From positions 1 to 33,683 of the IMG/VR virus record IMGVR_UViG_3300044638_003806: a DNA stretch of 33,683 bases; one strand, 5' to 3'. The notes under the pieces are model-generated. The model ran no database searches. It had not been told where the DNA came from and saw only the letters and a program-made list of their open reading frames with translations. The translations under genes and the position numbers were made by a program. Numbering within the stretch: the first letter of the stretch is position 1; every line of letters starts with the position of its first letter. This DNA comes from a virus. Positions 28,525 to 33,683 of the stretch are shown here, piece after piece.

Positions 28525-28741
28525 AGCGAATTGGCTCACCTATTTTGCCGAGAAGGACATCAACCCGAGGAACGCACTAAAGATATTCCGACCAGAGTTT
28601 GATCCGGTTAAGGTCAAGAGGATGATGTCTTTGTTTCATGGAAAGATGATTTTCGAAGAGCAAGACCTGGTCGATTGGAAGAATATAAAGTCATCTATAG
28701 AGAGAACGGACACAAGAAACAATGGCAAAATCTTTTCGTAG
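28502..28741 (+). CDS. Small basic protein, 79 aa
   Basis: It begins MKSKHKYRANWLTYFAEKDI and continues with NPRNALKIFRPEFDPVKVKR, a helix-turn-helix-like part, and a basic end. It is positively charged and might bind DNA. Both ends overlap neighbours (23 bases upstream, 20 bases downstream). The family is not recognised; its place before recT suggests a role in recombination or its control. Confidence 0.7.
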   Translation: MKSKHKYRANWLTYFAEKDINPRNALKIFRPEFDPVKVKRMMSLFHGKMIFEEQDLVDWKNIKSSIERTDTRNNGKIFS

Positions 28742-29012
28742 TCAGAAGTATTTAAAGAGGGCCGACACATACCTCGTCCTTGACACGATGCACAAAAGAG
28801 TGAACAAGATGTGTATCTCTCTGGGCATCCCACAAGATCCAAAGTCATATGTATACTTCGACCTCGCTCTTTTGAGCATTCCCCAGGGGGAGAGGAGGAA
28901 GATTCTCAAGCAGATATTCAGTAAGTGGGGGACGGATATAAAACTAGAACACGAACCTTACTTATTAACATTAGAAAAATTTACAAAAAAAGTTTTGGAG
29001 GGTTTCGAATAA
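28722..29012 (+). CDS. Basic helical protein, 96 aa
   Basis: It reads MAKSFRSQKYLKRADTYLVL, then a helical body with GIPQDPKSYVYFDLALLSIP and RRKILKQIFSKWG, ending TKKVLEGFE. The chain is basic in its first half. It precedes recT, with a probable promoter starting in its 3' end. I do not recognise it. Confidence 0.7.
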   Translation: MAKSFRSQKYLKRADTYLVLDTMHKRVNKMCISLGIPQDPKSYVYFDLALLSIPQGERRKILKQIFSKWGTDIKLEHEPYLLTLEKFTKKVLEGFE

Positions 29013-29025
29013 TGTGTTACATTCG
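28994..29025 (+). promoter_or_regulatory. Probable promoter for recT
   Basis: TTTG (28994-28997), 20 bases, TACATTCG (29018-29025). One base differs from TAnnTTTG and the spacing is 20. It lies 30 bases before the recT start, with an A-rich leader after it. Confidence 0.6.
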
Positions 29026-29054
29026 CAAAACATTAATAAAGAAAACTTATAATT

Positions 29055-29921
29055 ATGTCAAACATAACAATTTCACCAAAGACGGTTATGCCGTTCATCG
29101 AACCTCGCAGAGAGGAAATGATTAAACTGATGGGAGGAGAAGAAGTCCTCATGAGAGAGATGTCTTTCGCCATCCAAGCTGCTAACAACAACCAAGTGTT
29201 AGCGAATTCTAACCCACAATCAGTTGCAATGGCTGTGTACAATTGTGCATTGACCAAGTTGTCTCTGAACCCTGTGATGAACTTGGCTTACCTCGTTCCT
29301 TTCAAGGGCAACGCTAAACTAATGCCAGGCTACCAAGGGATGATTAAACTTATCTCTGATACCGGTATCATCAAGTCGGTTTCTTCGGGAGTAGTTTACC
29401 GAGGAGATGACTTCGACATCGTGCAGGGTACATCACCTCGCATCAACCACAAGCCGAAGGGAGAGACCTTCAAGGTTGACGATATCATTGCTGTGTACGC
29501 AATCTTCGTGTTGCATAACGATGAGACCTTGTTCGAGGTTATGTGGAAGCCACAAATCGATGCTATCAAGAATCGTTCAGAGACTGGTCGCAAGGATGTT
29601 GGCCCTTGGTCTACTGACTATGCAGAAATGGCTCGTAAAACCGTTGTGAAGAGAGGTTGGAAGTCTATCCCAAAGTCTTCATTTGCCTTGGATAAGATTG
29701 AGAAGGTTAACACCGCTATTTCTATTGACAACGAGGAGTACAAGACCGTTGAGTATGTGAAGATGAGCGAGGAGCAAGTTGAACGCTTACTTGAGAAGAC
29801 TACCAATGTGGTAGAACTTGAGACTGCTCTATCTGATGAGTCAGTAATGATTGATCCAGAGCAGAAGAAAGAGATCATTGAGAAGGCTCGTAAGAAAGTT
29901 AAAGGAGGGGACAATGAATAA
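29055..29921 (+). CDS. recT: RecT single-strand annealing recombinase
   Basis: The 288-residue protein has the RecT/Bet family hallmarks. AMAVYNCALTKLSLNPVMNLA is followed by YLVPFKGNAKLMPGYQGMIK (about 80-100). Then come VVYRGDDFDI and a helical part with YAEMARKTVVKRGWKSIPKS (about 195-215). RecT coats single-stranded DNA and anneals it to a homologous strand. It overlaps the YqaJ-type exonuclease gene by eight bases, the usual arrangement of a phage recombination pair. The C-terminal part is charged and poorly conserved, as is normal. Confidence 0.95.
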   Translation: MSNITISPKTVMPFIEPRREEMIKLMGGEEVLMREMSFAIQAANNNQVLANSNPQSVAMAVYNCALTKLSLNPVMNLAYLVPFKGNAKLMPGYQGMIKLISDTGIIKSVSSGVVYRGDDFDIVQGTSPRINHKPKGETFKVDDIIAVYAIFVLHNDETLFEVMWKPQIDAIKNRSETGRKDVGPWSTDYAEMARKTVVKRGWKSIPKSSFALDKIEKVNTAISIDNEEYKTVEYVKMSEEQVERLLEKTTNVVELETALSDESVMIDPEQKKEIIEKARKKVKGGDNE

Positions 29922-30597
29922 TCTATTAAACGAAATCCTAAAGGAACAAGCACAAGCGTCTAATCAACGCTCACAGGCTTGGTTCAACGCTCGTGTTGGT
30001 AAGTTCACCGCATCAGAGATATACAAACTAATGACTCAACCTCAAACAAAGGCAGCGAGAGAGAACGGAGAGTTGTCCGAGACCACCAAGACTTACATCA
30101 TGGGTAAGGTTGCTGAGGAGATGACCGGTATTGAGCAGACCACTAACTCTGCCGCTACGGATTGGGGTGTTGAACACGAAGCGGAGGCTTGTAATCTATA
30201 TGCCGAGATGATGGAATCTCACGTTGACTCTGTAGGGTTTATCCCCTACGGAGACCACGCAGGAGGCTCTCCCGATGGCATCTGCTCACGCTTCGGTGTG
30301 ATTGAGATTAAGTGTCCATATAACTTCGAGAACCACGTTCAGAACCTTCTGATTGCTGACGAGGATGACCTATTTAAGCAGAGAAAACCTTATTGGTGGC
30401 AGTTGCAAATGAATATGATTGTTGCAGGAAAGGAAGAGGGTATGTTCATATCTTACGACCCACGAATGGATGGTAAGAACAAGTTAGCGATAATTCCTGT
30501 ACATTTACAACCTGATTCAAAAGAAATTTTGGACAATGCTATCGAAATGGCAGTTAAATACAAGCAATTTTTAATCGAAAAGTTAGGCAAAAGATGA
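29914..30597 (+). CDS. YqaJ/lambda-exonuclease-type recombination nuclease
   Basis: I take ATG 29914 (MNNLLNEILKEQAQ), which follows a strong AAAGGAGGGG Shine-Dalgarno sequence. The 227-residue protein has AWFNARVGKFTASEIYKLM (22-40), the WGVEHE helix (84-89, catalytic Glu), GGSPDG (117-122, catalytic Asp) and EIKCP (131-135, Glu and Lys), then WWQLQ (161-165). This is the lambda-exo/YqaJ PD-(D/E)XK arrangement. It digests 5' ends of double-stranded DNA to give the 3' tails that RecT binds. The gene directly follows recT and overlaps the next gene by four bases. Confidence 0.93.
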   Translation: MNNLLNEILKEQAQASNQRSQAWFNARVGKFTASEIYKLMTQPQTKAARENGELSETTKTYIMGKVAEEMTGIEQTTNSAATDWGVEHEAEACNLYAEMMESHVDSVGFIPYGDHAGGSPDGICSRFGVIEIKCPYNFENHVQNLLIADEDDLFKQRKPYWWQLQMNMIVAGKEEGMFISYDPRMDGKNKLAIIPVHLQPDSKEILDNAIEMAVKYKQFLIEKLGKR

Positions 30598-30968
30598 TTC
30601 TAGACGAACACAAAAAACATCAGATAATTGCATCTATGCTACACGCTAATGCGTTTGTAAACATCTCCGACCAAATCGGGCCACCCTTTTGGGAGAAGGA
30701 GGTGAAGATGAAGGGTAACCAGTTCGTTAAAGCTGCCGAGCAGAGATACAAAGTATTAGCCACCGCCCTCTTTGACCTTGAGGGTGGTGACTACTACCTT
30801 CGAGCAATGGGTGACGCTGAGGAATTGATAGAGGAAATCTCTACACTACCCTGGTTTTCTTACTACGATATCGTTCAACTAATTAAAAAATACAAGGATG
30901 AAAAAGCTTTGGAAGAGAGAGAGAAAGTTCAAAAAAGAATGGACTCTGAACCCACAGCAGAAGGGTGA
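30594..30968 (+). CDS. Hypothetical helical protein, 124 aa
   Basis: It begins MILDEHKKHQIIASMLHANA and is mostly helical, with QFVKAAEQRYKVLATALFDL, then YYLRAMGDAEELIEEI, and a charged end KDEKALEEREKVQKRM. It overlaps the YqaJ gene (ATGA) and ends near a TGAGAT-ATCTCA hairpin (30966-30981). Probably co-expressed with RecT and the exonuclease; a recombination accessory is possible. Not recognised. Confidence 0.72.
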   Translation: MILDEHKKHQIIASMLHANAFVNISDQIGPPFWEKEVKMKGNQFVKAAEQRYKVLATALFDLEGGDYYLRAMGDAEELIEEISTLPWFSYYDIVQLIKKYKDEKALEEREKVQKRMDSEPTAEG

Positions 30969-31022
30969 GATTTATATCTCATTTGCTGTATTAATCATTA
31001 TCTTTATCTACACACAACTCTC

Positions 31023-31403
31023 ATGAAAGATCACCACAAGTTTTTAGCACTTGCCATAGGTATATTAACCTTCATTGCCACCATCCACATCCTTAGTGTT
31101 AAGGAGATGGAGGACAACAATGACGCTGATGCTATCCTCCGTAATCAAATAGAGGAACATCAGAAAGTTATAGATGCCAAGCAAGTGGAGATTACCCAAC
31201 TTCAGCAGACTCTTACAGGTCTGAAGGGAGATGTGGTTGTAATAGATAATAAATCAAAGGAAACTAAAACCAAATACAAAGATGAAAAAAGGTATATTGA
31301 TCTTGCTACTCCTAGTCAGCAATCAAGTCTTCTCTCAACTAACCTCACCCAGTTCAAGGATCTTGATAAACAAGGATACTTTGACCTGCCTGAAGGATAC
31401 TGA
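31023..31403 (+). CDS. Spanin-like protein A: N-terminal membrane anchor and coiled coil
   Basis: A 126-residue protein with one membrane helix at about 8-26 (LALAIGILTFIATIHILSV), then an acidic part and a coiled coil HQKVIDAKQVEITQLQQTL, ending in a soluble tail. N-terminal anchor, short length and periplasmic coiled coil are the features of an inner-membrane i-spanin (Rz type). The next gene starts 121 bases before its stop in the +1 frame, as Rz1 starts inside Rz in lambda. It would act in the last step of lysis, joining the inner to the outer membrane. Confidence 0.65.
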   Translation: MKDHHKFLALAIGILTFIATIHILSVKEMEDNNDADAILRNQIEEHQKVIDAKQVEITQLQQTLTGLKGDVVVIDNKSKETKTKYKDEKRYIDLATPSQQSSLLSTNLTQFKDLDKQGYFDLPEGY

Positions 31404-31731
31404 AATCAAAATCATTAACAAGATAGCGGCATCGGAGAGGTTCTACCACTCTATGTATGACACTCACTTGAGTAAGATTGCTAACCTTGAGAAGCAAATA
31501 TCCACATTGGATATGATTGCCGATGATTATAAGATTTCTTTCGAGGCTAAGTCAAGTCAATACGAATTATTACAGATGCAGTATAACTTAAAGGCAAAGG
31601 AGTACGATGAGTTGGAGAGTTCTTACTGGATTCTTGACACCAAGAAAACTACATGGAAGACTCTAACAATTGTCGGTATACCAGTATCCTTTGTTGGAGG
31701 AGTTCTACTTACCGCTAAACTTTTAAACTAA
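31282..31731 (+). CDS. Spanin-like protein B: signal peptide, coiled coil, C-terminal membrane helix
   Basis: The 149-residue product overlaps the previous gene by 122 bases in another frame. It has a Sec signal MKKGILILLLLVSNQVFS with likely cleavage before QLTSP, and no lipobox Cys. A long helical region NLEKQISTLDMIADDYKI and LQMQYNLKAKEYDELESS follows. A C-terminal membrane helix lies at about 127-147 (LTIVGIPVSFVGGVLLTAKLL). It is not a classical Rz1 lipoprotein. The overlap with protein A suggests a lysis pair of a different design; a tail- or envelope-associated role is the alternative. Confidence 0.6.
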   Translation: MKKGILILLLLVSNQVFSQLTSPSSRILINKDTLTCLKDTEIKIINKIAASERFYHSMYDTHLSKIANLEKQISTLDMIADDYKISFEAKSSQYELLQMQYNLKAKEYDELESSYWILDTKKTTWKTLTIVGIPVSFVGGVLLTAKLLN

Positions 31732-31736
31732 TATAA

Positions 31737-32003
31737 ATGAAAACACTAGCAGACAGAATTAAATTTTTGCCAATCACACAAGACCTTGTCAAGTCATCAA
31801 CCCTTGACCTATCCCACATTGGAACACAAGTTATTGAGGGGAAAGTTATTGAGGTTGGACCAGAGATTGAAGAGGTTAGCCTTGGAGACATCATCCGATT
31901 CAATGAAAAGACTCCAGTATACCTTGAGGAAAAGGGTGTGAAGGTTGGCTACATCATGGAGTCTGACGTGCTACTTATAATGGGCAATGAGAAGGAAGGT
32001 TAG
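31737..32003 (+). CDS. GroES/Cpn10-like co-chaperonin
   Basis: At 88 residues this is a typical Cpn10 length. It starts MKTLADRIKFLPITQDLVKS, like the R-V-x-x-x-P strand of GroES, and has a mobile-loop-like part (about 17-30). Then come GKVIEVGPEIEEVSLGDII (35-53) and an end VGYIMESDVLLIM. It would cap the host GroEL and help fold a phage protein, as T4 gp31 does. It lies outside the head-gene region and overlaps the next gene by 17 bases. Together with the double Cpn10-like protein at 4675-5301 the phage encodes at least two such proteins. Confidence 0.82.
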   Translation: MKTLADRIKFLPITQDLVKSSTLDLSHIGTQVIEGKVIEVGPEIEEVSLGDIIRFNEKTPVYLEEKGVKVGYIMESDVLLIMGNEKEG

Positions 32004-32313
32004 GTATTGGAACGATATCCAAATTGAGGATGGTGCTTGTTATATGTGGAATGGAGAGTACCAAGTTATAACATTCAACAACTCAAAGGTCGGATACTTT
32101 CACACTTGGGGGATTGTCTCTGGAGAAACTGTCGCTCTGATTGAAAATTATGAGGGACATATTGAGGCAATTAACCCAACATTTGTTAAATTTACACACG
32201 AGAACACAACCACACCTCATTTGTTTGAAGCATTATCCTTCATAGAAGATCAGGAGACGAGAGAGAGGGTTATAAATGTTTTCTTGAATACAAATGAGTA
32301 CAATAAAGGTTAA
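31987..32313 (+). CDS. Hypothetical beta-rich protein, 108 aa
   Basis: It starts MRRKVRYWNDIQIEDGACYM and has short strands: NGEYQVITFNNSKVGYF, then GETVALIENYEGHIEAI, with a helical end LFEALSFIEDQETRERVI. It overlaps the GroES-like gene by 17 bases and the RusA gene by 20 bases. Not recognised. The small beta-barrel look may be an SH3- or OB-like fold. Confidence 0.72.
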   Translation: MRRKVRYWNDIQIEDGACYMWNGEYQVITFNNSKVGYFHTWGIVSGETVALIENYEGHIEAINPTFVKFTHENTTTPHLFEALSFIEDQETRERVINVFLNTNEYNKG

Positions 32314-32626
32314 CATAAAACCTCTGTCCATAAACAAAGCCTTCCAGGGAAGGAGATTTAAGACAAAGGATTACAATGAATATGAAAAGTCATGCCTATT
32401 GATGATGCCCCGGCTACGGTTTCCCCAAGGCAAGGTCGCACTTCACATACGGTATGGCTTTTCTAATAAAGCATCAGATGTAGACAACCCAACCAAGTTG
32501 GTGTTGGACATTATGCAGAAGAAGTATAAGTTTAACGACAAAGATGTTTATGAGATCCATCTCTATAAACTGATTGTCCCACGAGGAAAAGAGTTTTGGG
32601 AGGTTACTATCATCCCTCTCGAGTAA
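32294..32626 (+). CDS. rusA: RusA-like Holliday junction resolvase
   Basis: A 110-residue protein with the RusA pattern. PLSINKAFQGRRFKTKDYNEYE (10-31) is followed by SDVDNPTKLVLDIMQ (61-75), with Asp62, Asp64, Lys68 and Asp72. NDKDVYEI (81-88) supplies a further Asp. These acidic residues bind magnesium and cut four-way junctions. RusA resolves branched DNA before packaging and pairs well with RecT and the YqaJ exonuclease upstream. It ends just before a bidirectional terminator that faces the HNH gene. Confidence 0.9.
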   Translation: MSTIKVNIKPLSINKAFQGRRFKTKDYNEYEKSCLLMMPRLRFPQGKVALHIRYGFSNKASDVDNPTKLVLDIMQKKYKFNDKDVYEIHLYKLIVPRGKEFWEVTIIPLE

Positions 32627-32644
32627 GTTTTTTTACTGTTGAGC

Positions 32645-32684
32645 AAAGGCGGTTACTTCAAACGTGGAGTGCCGCCTTTTCCGT
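32645..32684. terminator. Bidirectional terminator between convergent genes
   Basis: AAAGGCGG (32645-32652) pairs with CCGCCTTT (32672-32679) around a 19-base loop, followed by TCCGTTTT. The loop contains the stop codon of the leftward HNH gene (32658). It stops transcription from rusA and probably also from the opposite side. Confidence 0.75.
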
Positions 32685-33305
32685 TTTATGTCTAATCCCT
32701 TCATAAAGACTACCTTTAGAGCAGTTTTCACTTTCCCATAAAGGTTGCAAGTTGTCTAAAGCAAAAGCTTTTTTCACCTCTTCAGTATTATCCAAGTCAA
32801 ACAATACTAATGGTTTTATATGATCTATATGCCACCCATTTCTCCCGTAATTACCCCAATTCATTTCAGGTAAAAATTTAGATTCCAAATGTTTCACTAA
32901 TTCTAATGATGTATAACCTAATAAATCAAATGTTTTGAATTTTTTGTTTTTTATATTTGTAGAAATCATAGACCTCAATCTACATGACATTAATCTTGCT
33001 GGATTTTGTTTTACCTTCTCACTATACTTCTTATCAGATTTAGCCTTTATTTTTTTATACCTCTCAGATTTTTTGTATAATTTTAATTTCTCTTTATTTA
33101 CTTCCCTATAAACTTTACTTAGTTTACTTTTTTTTTCTTTATTATTTTCATTCCATTCTTTTAGATATTCTTTTCTAGAAGGCTCTTTTTTCCTACATTC
33201 TTTACACTTGTGATGCCTGCCATCTTTATGAGTTTTATATAAACCAAAACTATCTAAAGGTAAAAAAACCTTACAGGTGCAACATTTTTTAGTAGGTATC
33301 ATCAT
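32658..33305 (-). CDS. HNH endonuclease
   Basis: A 215-residue protein. A zinc-binding part at the N-terminus has C-C-x-C (8-11) and CKEC (34-37). A very Lys-rich helical linker (residues 45-105) follows. The HNH nuclease core begins near MNWGNYGRNGWHIDHIKPL (148-166) and continues with the LDNLQPLW motif (183-190). The H-I-D-H pair and the Asn of L-D-N-L-Q are catalytic or metal-binding. Such genes often act as homing endonucleases. The coding sequence is much more AT-rich than the structural and replication genes, supporting recent acquisition. Its ATG overlaps the stop of the gene before it. Confidence 0.88.
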   Translation of the reverse strand: MMIPTKKCCTCKVFLPLDSFGLYKTHKDGRHHKCKECRKKEPSRKEYLKEWNENNKEKKSKLSKVYREVNKEKLKLYKKSERYKKIKAKSDKKYSEKVKQNPARLMSCRLRSMISTNIKNKKFKTFDLLGYTSLELVKHLESKFLPEMNWGNYGRNGWHIDHIKPLVLFDLDNTEEVKKAFALDNLQPLWESENCSKGSLYEGIRHKTEKAALHV

Positions 33306-33592
33306 TTTTTTGTAGAAGATCCGTCACGACCATTACGTTTTCTATTCGCTGACTGACCTTCGCTAACAACCTTACCAACTTTAGTATGGCTCATATCCTT
33401 ACCATCCTTATTTCCGTAAGTTCCAGCCTTACGATTCTCCTTGTTCAGTTCTGAACGATACTTACGTCTCTCGGGAGTAGAGTGATATTCTTTGTTGTAA
33501 GCGTCTTTTTTAGCCTTCGCCTTTGGATTGGACTGAAAGTATTTGGCACTCTCTGACTTGCCTTTTTTAATACCTGCTAATGAATTTCTCAT
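33302..33592 (-). CDS. Basic small phage protein (MRNSLAGIKKGKS type), 96 aa
   Basis: It begins MRNSLAGIKKGKSESAKYF, then NPKAKAKKDAYNKEYHSTPE, and has a Lys/Arg/Gly-rich tail ending GRDGSSTKK. The K-x-Y-H-S-T-P-E-R-R-K-Y-R pattern is common in phages of Bacteroidota. It is very basic and probably virion-associated. The start ATG (33592) lies only four bases after a -7 box, so the mRNA is likely leaderless or almost so. It overlaps the HNH gene by four bases. Confidence 0.78.
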   Translation of the reverse strand: MRNSLAGIKKGKSESAKYFQSNPKAKAKKDAYNKEYHSTPERRKYRSELNKENRKAGTYGNKDGKDMSHTKVGKVVSEGQSANRKRNGRDGSSTKK

Positions 33593-33620
33593 GTAACAAA
33601 TATAACACTAAATTTGTTAC
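33593..33620. promoter_or_regulatory. Palindromic operator containing two divergent promoters
   Basis: GTAACAAAT (33593-33601) and ATTTGTTAC (33612-33620) are a perfect 9-bp inverted repeat, 10 bases apart. Each arm supplies part of a -7 box: TATATTTG leftward (33597-33604) and TAAATTTG rightward (33609-33616). The start codons at 33592 and 33622 lie four and five bases beyond the boxes, so both mRNAs should be leaderless. A dimeric regulator could bind the palindrome and shut off both genes. Confidence 0.65.
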
Positions 33621-33621
33621 G

Positions 33622-33683
33622 ATGATTATACATGAAATACAACAAGTGCTTTGGGTGGAGACGGAGTTAGGTGATGGAATTGC
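33622..33683 (+). CDS. Start of a plus-strand gene (truncated by window)
   Basis: The frame from ATG 33622 stays open to the window end and reads MIIHEIQQVLWVETELGDGI. The V-L-W-V-x-T-x-L-G-x-G pattern reminds me of small beta-rich proteins in Bacteroidota phages that begin with a strand and a G-D-G or G-E-G turn. Only 20 residues are visible, so the product cannot be named. A -7 box lies five bases before the ATG. Confidence 0.55.
   Translation, partial: MIIHEIQQVLWVETELGDGI

Overview
The window is a 33.7-kb segment of a lytic tailed-phage genome (Caudoviricetes) or a close relative, whose host is very probably a member of the Bacteroidota. Phage identity rests on a portal protein, a large terminase, RecT and a YqaJ exonuclease, a T7-gp4-like primase-helicase, RusA and many densely packed, overlapping small genes. 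The host call rests on Bacteroidota-type promoters (TTTG, 19 bases, TAnnTTTG; three sites match exactly), A-rich leaders with few Shine-Dalgarno sequences, and a DUF3127-type protein. No integrase, ribosomal RNA, CRISPR array or insertion sequence is visible.

Layout. 1-7058 (minus): portal (cut by the window edge), large terminase, a possible small-terminase-like protein, a double Cpn10/GroES-like protein, a metallophosphoesterase, and a DUF3127 ssDNA-binding-like protein. 7195-15123 (plus): replication and modification. A strong promoter precedes a candidate structured RNA, then a GIY-YIG/T5orf172 protein, a winged-helix replication protein, primase-helicase, an orphan DnaA domain-IV protein, a C5-cytosine methyltransferase, a lipoprotein, a PP-loop (PAPS-reductase-like) protein and a PD-(D/E)XK-like protein. 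15116-17476 (minus): seven small, mostly very basic proteins of the type found beside virion genes. 17551-19842 (plus): small conserved phage proteins, including two pairs of tandem paralogs. 19843-20290: a repeat-rich regulatory gap. 20291-20847: two lysine-rich MAIKKT proteins closed by a strong terminator. 20895-22185: about 1.3 kb without genes, holding iteron-like repeats, G and C runs, a compound stem-loop and a tRNA-like fold; it is the best candidate for a replication origin or other cis-acting locus. 22186-27967 (plus): an island of 15 small, mostly acidic proteins of unknown function, ending in a terminator. 28156-32626 (plus): RecT/YqaJ recombination, a spanin-like overlapping pair, a second GroES-like protein and RusA. 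32658-33592 (minus): an HNH endonuclease and a basic protein. At 33593-33620 a palindrome contains two divergent promoters, and a new plus-strand gene runs off the right edge.

How it fits together. The wHTH protein, DnaA-like protein and primase-helicase would start and drive replication. RecT, the YqaJ exonuclease and RusA would provide recombination and branch resolution before packaging by terminase through the portal. The methyltransferase and PP-loop protein may modify DNA, and the acidic island is a plausible host-takeover or anti-defence module. The most interesting unexplained items are the pseudoknotted RNA at 7430-7520, the 1.3-kb iteron region, the acidic island, the leaderless divergent promoters at the right end, and the array of TTAGACATT repeats at 18.4 kb.
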